Below, in pieces: positions 27,505 through 35,822 of a DNA stretch of 64,000 bases (positions are counted from its first letter, which is position 1; each line of letters starts with the position of its first letter). This stretch comes from UBA6059 sp965227155 (GTDB taxonomy: Bacteria > Bacteroidota > Bacteroidia > Cytophagales > Cyclobacteriaceae): NCBI GenBank assembly GCA_965227155.1, contig OZ245731.1:4898001-4962000 (forward strand), given 5' to 3'. A program made the position numbers and the translations under genes. The notes beneath the pieces are model-generated. The model was not told the origin of the DNA. It was given only the letters and a program-made list of their open reading frames with translations, and made no database searches.

Positions 27505-28532
27505 CAACTAACAGCCTCTTCTAAATATTGTAGCTCATTTTTTTCACTATCGTAGGTAGCCTCAATGCCTATAGGTATGGTTGCATTATCAGCAATATGA
27601 CCAATAGGTAAACCGTAAGCAACGGGAATAGAAAGGCCACCCAACCTATCCTGAAGCACCTCTTTTAGTGAAAGACTATCTCCAAAATCAGGATCAGATG
27701 GTTTTGTTTCACAATTATGGAAAACCCCTAGTGCTATTGCCCTGGCTTCATTCAATTTCCCTGAATTAAGTAGCTGAGTGAGCATTCTGTCCACCCTGTA
27801 TGGAGATTCTCCAATCTCTTCTATAAACACAATTTTATCGGTATAGTCTATATCGTATGGGGTGCCAAGCAGTGAAGTGATCAAAGAGAGGTTACCACCA
27901 ACAAGTGCCCCTTTGGCTTGGCCACCTACTAAGGTGTATTTTTCATACTGACCTTCCCCATCCTTAGAATCAAATGAATAGTTGCCTTTACCCTTCATCA
28001 ATACCTTTTCTAAGCTCCTGGTTGTGAATTTGTTGAATTCAGATGCACCAACAGGGCCATGGAAAGTAACCAAACCAGTTTTTACATGAATAGCCTGTAA
28101 CAAAGCGGTGATGTCACTATAACCGAGTAAAACTTTAGGGTTAGATTTAATTAGGTCGTAATCAAGGCTTGTAAGCAGCCTTGCACTGCCATACCCACCT
28201 CTAGCACAAACGATCCCATTGATTGTATCATCTTCAAACATGGAATGCAGATCATCTAATCGTTGGGCATCTGTTCCTGCAAGGAACCCTTTTTTTACAC
28301 GCATATTATTGGAATAGACTACCTCAAATCCAAGGGATTGCAGGTTCTCCAGTGCTTTTTGAAATGAAGTTCGACTGATGGCACTTGCAGGGGTGAGGAG
28401 CCCAACTTTATCGCCTTTCTGAAGTGCTTTGGGCTTTATAAGGGCTGCCTTGATTGAGGCATGACCTATTGATGGCAACATAAATGCACCTGCTGTTAAT
28501 CCAATTGCTGAAGCAAAATTTCGCCTATTCAT
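27504..28532 (-). CDS. S66 LD-carboxypeptidase (LdcA-like), Tat-type leader
   Basis: This 342-residue serine peptidase would remove the terminal D-Ala from murein tetrapeptides. The nucleophile lies in CARGGYGSARLL (GYGS), the acid in FIEEIGESPYRVDRML, and the histidine in PIGHIADNA, the Ser-Glu-His triad of family S66. The N-terminus MNRRNFASAIGLTAGAFMLPSIGHA looks like a twin-arginine leader, unlike the cytosolic E. coli LdcA, so it may act outside the cytoplasm. The ATG at 28532 is preferred over a TTG at 28541. Its TGA shares one base with the lysA ATG. Confidence 0.9.
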   Translation of the reverse strand: MNRRNFASAIGLTAGAFMLPSIGHASIKAALIKPKALQKGDKVGLLTPASAISRTSFQKALENLQSLGFEVVYSNNMRVKKGFLAGTDAQRLDDLHSMFEDDTINGIVCARGGYGSARLLTSLDYDLIKSNPKVLLGYSDITALLQAIHVKTGLVTFHGPVGASEFNKFTTRSLEKVLMKGKGNYSFDSKDGEGQYEKYTLVGGQAKGALVGGNLSLITSLLGTPYDIDYTDKIVFIEEIGESPYRVDRMLTQLLNSGKLNEARAIALGVFHNCETKPSDPDFGDSLSLKEVLQDRLGGLSIPVAYGLPIGHIADNATIPIGIEATYDSEKNELQYLEEAVS

Positions 28533-28570
28533 AATCGTCAAAAATCTTTCCTTTAGCCCAATAAAGCAAC

Positions 28571-28600
28571 AAAAAAGCCTGATCTTTCAAGACCAGGCTT
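28571..28600 (-). terminator. Intrinsic terminator after rplT
   Basis: On the minus strand, AAGCCTGGTC and GATCAGGCTT form a 10-bp stem with one G-T pair and a 6-base loop, followed by a run of six T (28576-28571, sharing its first two bases with the stem). It lies 27 bases after the rplT stop and ends the thrS-infC-rpmI-rplT transcript. Confidence 0.85.
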
Positions 28601-28626
28601 CTGTATAATTTATAGTAAGCTGATCG

Positions 28627-28971
28627 CTATTTTACACTATCCACTACAGCCTTAAAAGCCTCAGGATGGTTCATTGCTAAATCAGCGAGTACCTTTCTGT
28701 TTAAATCAATTTGAGATTCTTTTAGCTTACCCATTAACTGTGAGTACGATAAGCCGTGCTCTCTTGCGCCAGCGTTGATACGCTGAATCCACAATGCTCT
28801 AAATTCTCTTTTCTTAGCTTTTCTGTCTCTGTATGAATAAACGAGACCTTTTTCAACAGCATTTTTCGCTACTGTCCAAACGTTTTTTCTTCTGCCAAAA
28901 TAGCCCTTGGCCATTTTGAGCACTTTTTTGCGTCTCTGCTTCGACGCTACATGATTTACTGATCTTGGCAT
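28627..28971 (-). CDS. rplT: 50S ribosomal protein L20
   Basis: This 114-residue protein matches L20 along its length: MPRSVNHVASKQRRKKVLKMAKGYFGRRKN at the start and the conserved RDRKAKKREFRALWIQRINAGAREHGLSYSQLM. L20 binds 23S rRNA early in large-subunit assembly and in many bacteria represses its own operon. It is last in the thrS-infC-rpmI-rplT order, 78 bases after rpmI. Confidence 0.98.
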   Translation of the reverse strand: MPRSVNHVASKQRRKKVLKMAKGYFGRRKNVWTVAKNAVEKGLVYSYRDRKAKKREFRALWIQRINAGAREHGLSYSQLMGKLKESQIDLNRKVLADLAMNHPEAFKAVVDSVK

Positions 28972-29049
28972 TTTAATTCATTTTTTGACGATTGGCGGCC
29001 ATTAGCACTTGCAAAGCCAATAATCTGGTTAAACAATTGAACCTTTCGA

Positions 29050-29244
29050 TTAGATTCGAAGCATTTTTCGAACATTCTCCTCATCAGACTTATGAACCAA
29101 AGTCATATGAGTCAAAGCTCTTTTTTGCTTGGTTTCTTTCTTGGTCAGAATGTGGCTTTTAAAGGCGTGCTTACGCTTTATTTTGCCAGTTCCTGTCAAT
29201 TTGAAACGCTTTTTCGCTCCTGATTTAGTTTTTACTTTTGGCAT
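29050..29244 (-). CDS. rpmI: 50S ribosomal protein L35
   Basis: This 64-residue basic protein has the L35 signature MPKVKTKSGAKKRFKLTGTGKIKRKHAFKSHIL and ends KSDEENVRKMLRI. It lies between infC (14-base gap) and rplT on the minus strand, as in most bacteria. Confidence 0.98.
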   Translation of the reverse strand: MPKVKTKSGAKKRFKLTGTGKIKRKHAFKSHILTKKETKQKRALTHMTLVHKSDEENVRKMLRI

Positions 29245-29258
29245 TTTATATGATCACT

Positions 29259-29816
29259 TTATTTTTTCTGTGCTTTTGGGGCCAACATTAGAATCATCCG
29301 CTTTCCTTCAAGCTTTGGGAGTTGTTCAACTTTAGCTAAATCTTCCAATGCTTGTGCGAATTTCAGTAACAAAATCTCACCTCTCTCCTTGAAGACAATC
29401 GTCCTACCCACGAAATGGACATAAGCCTTAACCTTTGCTCCATCACTCAAAAACTTTTGAGCATGGTTAAGCTTAAAGTTAAAATCATGATCATCGGTAT
29501 TAGGACCAAAACGAATTTCTTTGACAACTGTCTTTTGCGCTTTAGCCTTTATTTCCTTCTGCTTCTTCTTTTGTTCGTATTTGAACTTAGAATAATCAAT
29601 GATTTTACAAACAGGTGGATCAGCTTTGGGAGAAATCTCCACGAGATCCAAGCCTTGTTGCTTAGCCATCTCTATCGCTGTATCAACAGGATAAATGTCT
29701 ACTTTGACGTTATCACCTACCACTCTCACTTTGTTAGCGGTGATTCTTCCATTAACGCGATAGGGTTCTTCGACTCGGCCTCTTCGTCTAAAACCTTGGG
29801 ATCTTTGTTTACTGAT
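29259..29816 (-). CDS. infC: Translation initiation factor IF-3, probable AUC start
   Basis: This 185-residue IF-3 starts, I propose, at ATC 29816-29814. A strong GGAGG lies 6 bases upstream, and the residues that follow (SKQRSQGFRRRGRVEEPYRVNGRI) are the conserved IF-3 N-terminus. The first conventional in-frame start, GTG at 29729, would remove 29 residues, including EPYRVN. Domains are the N-terminal IF3 domain (about 15-85, with GLDLVEISPKADPPVCKI) and the C-terminal domain (about 90-180, with KEIRFGPNTDDHDFNFKL and LEGKRMILMLAP). IF-3 rejects non-canonical starts, so an AU(U/C/A) start lets it repress its own synthesis, as in E. coli. Confidence 0.93.
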   Translation of the reverse strand: MSKQRSQGFRRRGRVEEPYRVNGRITANKVRVVGDNVKVDIYPVDTAIEMAKQQGLDLVEISPKADPPVCKIIDYSKFKYEQKKKQKEIKAKAQKTVVKEIRFGPNTDDHDFNFKLNHAQKFLSDGAKVKAYVHFVGRTIVFKERGEILLLKFAQALEDLAKVEQLPKLEGKRMILMLAPKAQKK

Positions 29817-29827
29817 TGTTAACCTCC
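29817..29827 (-). promoter_or_regulatory. Strong Shine-Dalgarno that fixes the infC AUC start
   Basis: GGAGG (29827-29823 on the minus strand) lies 6 bases before ATC 29816. Strong SD sequences are uncommon in Bacteroidota, and this one has no ATG/GTG/TTG at proper spacing in the infC frame, which supports the AUC start. Confidence 0.8.
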
Positions 29828-29898
29828 TTTTTTACTTTCAAAATCAAGGGTGCAAATATCACAAGAAAATCCTTAAAATAAAAAGTTGCCCCTTTTAA

Positions 29899-31848
29899 TT
29901 AAAATGATGTGGCTTGATCAATTTCTGATTGAAATTCCTTGATAAAATCATCAATTGACATGCTACCCAAATCACCTTTGCCGTGAGCCCTAACTGAAAC
30001 CAACCCTTCAGCCTGCTCCTTCTCCCCTACAATAAGCATGTAAGGAATTTTCTTCACCTCAGCATCGCGGATCTTACGGCCGATTTTCTCATCCCGATGA
30101 TCCACTTCACCACGAATATCAGCGGTTTGTAATTCACCATACACCTTTTCTGCGTAAGCCTCATATTTCTCCGAAATTGGCAATACTGCAATCTGCTCTG
30201 GAGAAAGCCACAAAGGGAAATTGCCGGCGCAATGTTCCGTGAGTACGGCGATAAACCGCTCTAACGATCCAAAAGGTGCCCTGTGGATCATAACTGGCCT
30301 ATGCTTTTGGTTATCGCTACCGATGTATTCTAATTCAAACCGCTCAGGAAGTGTATAATCTACCTGTATGGTACCCAACTGCCAGCTTCTGTTGAGTGCA
30401 TCGCGAACCATAAAGTCAAGTTTTGGCCCATAAAAAGCAGCTTCACCATATTCTACTACCGTTTTCAACCCTTTCTCATCAGCCGCTTCCTGAATATGCT
30501 TTTCTGCTATATCCCACAGGTGATCAGCCCCAATGTATTTCTTCCTGTTTTCCTTATCTCTAAGTGATATCTGTGCAGTATAATTTTCGAATCCAAGTGC
30601 ATTAAAAACATGCAAAACCAGGTCGATTACCTTTTTGAACTCCTCTTTTACCTGCTCAGGGGTGCAAAAAATATGAGCATCATCTTGAGTAAATCCACGT
30701 ACCCTTGTCAGTCCATGCAACTCTCCACTCTGCTCGTAACGATATACGGTACCAAACTCCGCCAACCGCAATGGTAGTTCCTTATAAGATCTGGGTCTGC
30801 TTTTATAGATTTCGCAGTGGTGAGGACAGTTCATTGGTTTCAGGAAAAACTCCTCATTTTCATTGGGCGTCTTTATGGGCTGAAAGCTATCTTCACCATA
30901 TTTCTCATAATGGCCAGAGGTAACATATAATTTCTTGTCACCAATATGCGGCGTTACTACCGGATCATAGCCGGCTTTGACCTGTGCCTTGCGCATAAAA
31001 GATTCCAGCCTTTCTCTAAGCATTGCTCCTTTGGGCAGCCAAAGTGGAAGCCCTAAACCAACCTTTTCGGAGAAAGTGAAAAGCTCCAACTCCCTACCAA
31101 TCTTTCTATGATCTCGTTTTTTAGCCTCCTCGAGCATGTGAAGATGCTCCGTGAGCTCCTTCTGCTTTGGAAAAGTAATACCGTATAGCCTTGTTAGCTG
31201 CTTCTTGGTTTCGTCACCTCTCCAATAAGCTCCCGCCACATTCAAAATCTTGGCAGCCTTGATAAATCCTGTATGAGGAATGTGTGGGCCACGGCATAAA
31301 TCCACAAAATTTCCCTGCTCATAAAAAGTTATAGTGCCGTCTTCAAGATCTTTAATCAAATCCAGCTTGTATTCATCACCTTTTTCAGTAAAATACTGGA
31401 TTGCATCTTTCTTTGAAACCTCTGACCTCACATATGGATTCTTCTGACGTGCCAGTTCCAGCATTTTATTTTCAATCTTTTCGAGATGGCCGGCATCAAA
31501 ATCCTGATCTCCAAAATCTACATCATAATAAAACCCACCTTCGATGGGCGGGCCAATACCAAATTTAATACCTGGATAAAGATCCTCTAATGCTTCTGCC
31601 ATAAGGTGCGCAGACGAATGCCAGAAAGCGGATTTTCCTTCGTCATTATTCCATGTCAACAATTCAAGGCTTACATCCCTGGTGAGTGGTCGGGTTGCAT
31701 CGCGTACCTCACCATCAACCTTGGCAGCAAGTACATTTCGTGCCAGCCCTTCACTTATACTCATTGCTACATCCAATGCGGAAGTACCATTTGGATACTC
31801 TTTAATCGCTCCATCTGGCAGGGTCACCTTGATCTGTTCTTTACTCAT
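29899..31848 (-). CDS. thrS: Threonyl-tRNA synthetase
   Basis: This 649-residue class II synthetase is full length. A TGS domain spans about 1-62 (KVTLPDGAIKEYPNGTSALDVA), and the N2 editing domain has HSSAH at 77-81 plus CRGPHIPHTG. The catalytic core shows motif 1-3 regions such as MNCPHHCEIYKS (zinc-binding Cys), EFGTVYRYEQSGELHGLTRVRGF and MIHRAPFGSLERF. The anticodon domain closes the protein (LPISEKYEAYAEKVYGEL). It is the first gene of the thrS-infC-rpmI-rplT set. Confidence 0.98.
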   Translation of the reverse strand: MSKEQIKVTLPDGAIKEYPNGTSALDVAMSISEGLARNVLAAKVDGEVRDATRPLTRDVSLELLTWNNDEGKSAFWHSSAHLMAEALEDLYPGIKFGIGPPIEGGFYYDVDFGDQDFDAGHLEKIENKMLELARQKNPYVRSEVSKKDAIQYFTEKGDEYKLDLIKDLEDGTITFYEQGNFVDLCRGPHIPHTGFIKAAKILNVAGAYWRGDETKKQLTRLYGITFPKQKELTEHLHMLEEAKKRDHRKIGRELELFTFSEKVGLGLPLWLPKGAMLRERLESFMRKAQVKAGYDPVVTPHIGDKKLYVTSGHYEKYGEDSFQPIKTPNENEEFFLKPMNCPHHCEIYKSRPRSYKELPLRLAEFGTVYRYEQSGELHGLTRVRGFTQDDAHIFCTPEQVKEEFKKVIDLVLHVFNALGFENYTAQISLRDKENRKKYIGADHLWDIAEKHIQEAADEKGLKTVVEYGEAAFYGPKLDFMVRDALNRSWQLGTIQVDYTLPERFELEYIGSDNQKHRPVMIHRAPFGSLERFIAVLTEHCAGNFPLWLSPEQIAVLPISEKYEAYAEKVYGELQTADIRGEVDHRDEKIGRKIRDAEVKKIPYMLIVGEKEQAEGLVSVRAHGKGDLGSMSIDDFIKEFQSEIDQATSF

Positions 31849-31870
31849 TATGATTAAATCACTTAAAATT

Positions 31871-32965
31871 CTAATTAGTTAACGTATCAGCTTGCTGCTG
31901 GCTTCTTATTTTGCGCAAATATGCAATTTTTTGATACACATTATTTAATTCATCAACAGCTATTTGATTGGTAGAATCAATTTTAATGGCTTGAGAATAA
32001 TAATTAATAGAGGCATTGAAATACCCCCAATCATTGTAAATTCTACCCAACACAATATTGGGAAAATAAAGGGCGCTATCAACCTCAAGCATATTCTTCG
32101 CCAGGTAAACGGCGGAATCTTTATGGCCCTCTGTAATATATGCTTCAGATAAAAGTGTCGACCAGGATACCCACTTGGATGAGTCTAAATTGATTGCATT
32201 TTTAATGAAAGTCTTAGCAGTCTGGTAAGCACCAACATTTACTAAAGCTTTGGTGTAATTGGTGACATACGGGTCTATAGGATTATTTTCAACTTTAGTA
32301 CCTAGCAATTCCAAATACAAAGAATCCTGACCTGTACTTCTATAGAGTTTAGCTAGCTCCTGAAATACTTCTTCATCATTGGGATTAATGCTGTAAGCCT
32401 TTTCTATGGCATTCAAAGCGCTTTGGGAATCATTGAGCTTCTGATACAAAAGGCCTTTGGTAAGGTAAAAATCATGATTGCCGGGATTTAATAAAATAGC
32501 CTTATTTAAATCGTCGATGGCAGCATCAAGTTCGCCCCGGGCTATTTTTAAACCCGAGGCTAAGTGATAATATTTCGCATTGCTAGCTCCAACCTGAAAA
32601 GCTTGCTCGTGGTATAAAGCAGCCTTTTTGAGTTGTCCTTTCTCCAAATAGAATTGAGTGGCATAAAGCAGGATGGATTCTTCACTAGGAAATTGCGCTA
32701 ATGCAAGAGAAAAAATGGAGTCAGTATCTGTAAACCACTGTTTATTCTCCAACTGACTAATGAGCTGAATAGCACCTTGTCGGTTCAGTTCACCCTCTGC
32801 AAGAGCATTTTTCAATTCTGCAGTGCCAGAATTGATTAACTCTGTAGGCCTAATAGACCTAGGTGGTATTTCAGCAGGTGTGTTTTTGATTGAATCACAA
32901 GAACAAAACCATATAAGGCAACTAACAAATAGCAATCCGACTCTTTGAAGTCTAGTCTTTAGCAT
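31871..32965 (-). CDS. TPR-repeat lipoprotein
   Basis: This 364-residue protein has a lipoprotein-like leader (RVGLLFVSCLIWFCSC, likely lipidated at Cys21 or Cys23). At least six tetratricopeptide repeats follow between about 75 and 345; the clearest are YYHLASGLKIARGELDAAID, FYLTKGLLYQKLNDSQSALN, VFQELAKLYRSTGQDSLYLE and NIVLGRIYNDWGYFNASINY. Such proteins scaffold envelope complexes. It lies 22 bases upstream of thrS on the same strand, a spacing that allows read-through, though no functional link is evident. Confidence 0.82.
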   Translation of the reverse strand: MLKTRLQRVGLLFVSCLIWFCSCDSIKNTPAEIPPRSIRPTELINSGTAELKNALAEGELNRQGAIQLISQLENKQWFTDTDSIFSLALAQFPSEESILLYATQFYLEKGQLKKAALYHEQAFQVGASNAKYYHLASGLKIARGELDAAIDDLNKAILLNPGNHDFYLTKGLLYQKLNDSQSALNAIEKAYSINPNDEEVFQELAKLYRSTGQDSLYLELLGTKVENNPIDPYVTNYTKALVNVGAYQTAKTFIKNAINLDSSKWVSWSTLLSEAYITEGHKDSAVYLAKNMLEVDSALYFPNIVLGRIYNDWGYFNASINYYSQAIKIDSTNQIAVDELNNVYQKIAYLRKIRSQQQADTLTN

Positions 32966-33071
32966 TTTCTGAAAATTTTAAATCAATAGCTGTGCCTTTA
33001 TTTAATAAAAGACAATCAGTTAAGCCATGTTGAATGCAAAAATAGCTGACTGATAATCCAATGAATAAACC

Positions 33072-35564
33072 TTAAAGTATCAATTGCACACTGAATTTAA
33101 GACCAAACCTTCTGGCATCGTTATCCAGGTAAGAAAGTCTATGAAAGGCATCAATCCGAAAAACTTTAAAAATATTTTCAATGCCATACCCAACTTCCAC
33201 ATATGGCCTTGTAAAGTCCAGGGCCTGCACAGGAGAAACTTCCTTGCCCTGGTCATCAACAGAAGTTGGCACCACTACTAAGTTGTCCTGCCTTACTCCA
33301 CCAAAAAGGATATTTGCTGTGCCGGTGAGTCGCCATTTCAGTTTTCTTAGCAAAGGCACACGATTGAGAATGAAGCCCTCAAAATGGTGCCGCATCCTGT
33401 AACTAACCCAGTGATCACTGGTAAATTCAAAAAAGTCCATCATGTTGTAAACCAAATCACTGTAAAAATTGGTGGCATTACCAATGTGGTTTTTCAACAA
33501 TGGATATGGCAATTGAGAAAAAATGTAACCGCCTGACAATTCCATATCTGAAACACCAAGTAGACCCATCTTTTGTTCTTTGGCAATTCGACCTTCCAGT
33601 TTATGATAATGGAAGTCGCCCCCGAGCGCATTACGCAAACCAATGGTATATCTGAGATTAAAAACTGGCCATTTAATGGTGCCAAGGCTCAGTCTTTCAT
33701 TATCATTGATGACAAACAATTCATCCTTAGCAAAGCGCGTGTCTATACTCACTTCGGTAGTAGTAAAGTCCATGCCCAAAGGACTAGTATCTGACCCGGG
33801 GTTTTCAAAATACCGGAAATCATACAAGGGGTTATTGACCTGATTTCTAAACTCTATTTTCTGCAAAAGCCCCTTGGCCAGTTGTGATTGAAAGATGAAT
33901 TCATTCTTACGGATGTGGTATGGCTCCTGAATGTTGCCGAATCTACTCAGCGCATAAAGCAGTGAATTGTTATTCAAACCATTATTGAGTAGCCAAATTG
34001 CCTGAATATCCCTTTGAAACTCATATTTTAAAGTAGTCCAGGGTTTTCGCGATACAATATATTCAGCTGAAGCTCTATGCTTCCACCGTTCATCGTCAAA
34101 GCCATAAGCCACACGATAATCCAACACCCATTTATCACTGAATCCTATATTTGTTCTTGCCCCAAAACCCAGTCTTAGCCCCTCTATATTGTTATTTCCA
34201 TAAAGTGCAGTATATGGACCCAGGTCAATATATTTTGTCTTATAGTATCCTGTAGATAGTGTTTTGGCAATATCTGTATACGTTTTTACTACGGGGATCT
34301 TTTTAAGGGTATCTATCATTTGATAGACATTGATTTCAGTACTACTTAGCGGATCATGGCGATTGGTCTCCCAAAACAATTCATCCTCCGTTCTGGCATT
34401 TTCCTCAAGAATGATTGGCAACTGATAGAACTGAAGGTCTCTGGGTGCTGTTACCTTGAGGTCTTTAATGGAAACATAAAACTTACCGAGAAAGCCGGCA
34501 GTTTTATCCGTCAACTGTCCAACATCTAAAACCACCCTGTATTTTTGAGGTACCCATGGCCCGGCTTCTGTGGGCATCAATTCCTGCTGTACCTTCAGTT
34601 TCTCAATGAAATTGAGGTTGGCAGATGGGCTAACGGTCACATCAATTTGCTTGAGTGCATAACTTTCTTTGGTAATCCACATAGTACCCTGAAATGCCAA
34701 ATCCTGGACACTTTTTGGCCAAAAGTCCAATCTGTAGCATTCGAAATCATCCACCAACAGACTATCTACCAATTCATACTCATAATATAGCTTCCATCCA
34801 TCTGCTATCGGAGATATAAATTCCTTGCCAAATATGTTGAGCCAGTTTTGATAAAAGTTATATTCCTGAAAAGAACCTCCGATAACCTGAGATGTCAAAG
34901 TGCCATCGGTAACCCCAACACCGGTAATTTTTGTGTTTTTTATGGTTTCATTTTTCAACTGGGGGTTGCTCCTAAAATAAACCGTGCTCAAAGCTTCTGA
35001 AATGAAAATCGGCAGTACGGGTTTACCATCTTCTCCGGCGATTACCTCAATACTATCCAGTACCTGGGTGATTTTTTGTACTACTTTTCGTTTTTTAAAG
35101 CGGTCAGCTATATTATCAACTGCTATTTCTATTTTGGTATAATTCTCATATTCATAGGCTGGAATATTTCTCTTGTCATGATCCTCCTTTGCCTGCACCA
35201 CATTTCTCATAATTGGATAGGCCGGATTCTCCCCAGCATAGATTACAACATCTTCAAGGTTGACAACATCTTCAATAAGTTGGATATTGATTATTTGAAC
35301 AGGCGTAGCGTCTACATATTTCGTCTTCTTTAAAAAGCCTATGTAGCTTATTGAAATCGTATCATAGCCATCAGGTACTGTAATACTATAGTAGCCATCA
35401 AAATCAGTAGTAGTACCAATAGTTGTTCCAGAAATAACCACATTGGCAAAAGGGACTGCCACACCTGTTTGCGCTTCAGTAACCTTACCAGTGACACTTC
35501 TTGATTGGGCAAAAAGGCAGGAAGATGAGAAAAATACTATGCCTAATAAAAAATAGAGTCTCAA
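33072..35564 (-). CDS. DUF5686 / carboxypeptidase-regulatory-like outer-membrane protein
   Basis: This 830-residue protein starts at TTG 35564 (an in-frame TAA lies two codons upstream and there is no ATG before the signal peptide LYFLLGIVFFSSSCLFAQ). A CarboxypepD_reg-like domain spans about 22-107 (SVTGKVTEAQTGVAVPFANVVISG, TDFDGYYSITVPDGYDTISISYIGF). The rest fits DUF5686, with ENYTKIEIAVDNI, GGSFQEYNFYQNWLNIFGKEFISPI and a C-terminal half of amphipathic strands ending FGLKFSVQLIL, like an outer-membrane barrel with a terminal aromatic/hydrophobic strand. Function is unknown; members are abundant in gliding and T9SS Bacteroidota. The 258 bases upstream contain a weak copy of the ACTAA-type palindrome. 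Confidence 0.82.
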   Translation of the reverse strand: MRLYFLLGIVFFSSSCLFAQSRSVTGKVTEAQTGVAVPFANVVISGTTIGTTTDFDGYYSITVPDGYDTISISYIGFLKKTKYVDATPVQIINIQLIEDVVNLEDVVIYAGENPAYPIMRNVVQAKEDHDKRNIPAYEYENYTKIEIAVDNIADRFKKRKVVQKITQVLDSIEVIAGEDGKPVLPIFISEALSTVYFRSNPQLKNETIKNTKITGVGVTDGTLTSQVIGGSFQEYNFYQNWLNIFGKEFISPIADGWKLYYEYELVDSLLVDDFECYRLDFWPKSVQDLAFQGTMWITKESYALKQIDVTVSPSANLNFIEKLKVQQELMPTEAGPWVPQKYRVVLDVGQLTDKTAGFLGKFYVSIKDLKVTAPRDLQFYQLPIILEENARTEDELFWETNRHDPLSSTEINVYQMIDTLKKIPVVKTYTDIAKTLSTGYYKTKYIDLGPYTALYGNNNIEGLRLGFGARTNIGFSDKWVLDYRVAYGFDDERWKHRASAEYIVSRKPWTTLKYEFQRDIQAIWLLNNGLNNNSLLYALSRFGNIQEPYHIRKNEFIFQSQLAKGLLQKIEFRNQVNNPLYDFRYFENPGSDTSPLGMDFTTTEVSIDTRFAKDELFVINDNERLSLGTIKWPVFNLRYTIGLRNALGGDFHYHKLEGRIAKEQKMGLLGVSDMELSGGYIFSQLPYPLLKNHIGNATNFYSDLVYNMMDFFEFTSDHWVSYRMRHHFEGFILNRVPLLRKLKWRLTGTANILFGGVRQDNLVVVPTSVDDQGKEVSPVQALDFTRPYVEVGYGIENIFKVFRIDAFHRLSYLDNDARRFGLKFSVQLIL

Positions 35565-35822
35565 CTGTTAAAGGTAATAATAGGTTTATCTCAGCATCTG
35601 TTTGACAGAGTCAATCAATAAACGCAAGATTACCGCAATAGATTCAAAGTAATACAGCTATCTGTGGAGTTGTCTATTATTTATTTATGACCCAAAGCAA
35701 CCCACGCCAAATCAATTGTTTATCAGACAAGTAGATTGAGCTAGCTAAAATAATTAATGGAATAATATTGATGTTTCTACCAGTTTTTACTTCAATCAAC
35801 AGGAAATCATTATTGACATGAC

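Noticed and set aside
27505..27507. TTG start of lysA
   Set aside because: ATG one codon later forms a standard TGATG junction with the upstream gene.
29729..29816. GTG 29729 as infC start
   Set aside because: It removes the conserved EPYRVN segment and has no Shine-Dalgarno, while ATC 29816 has both.
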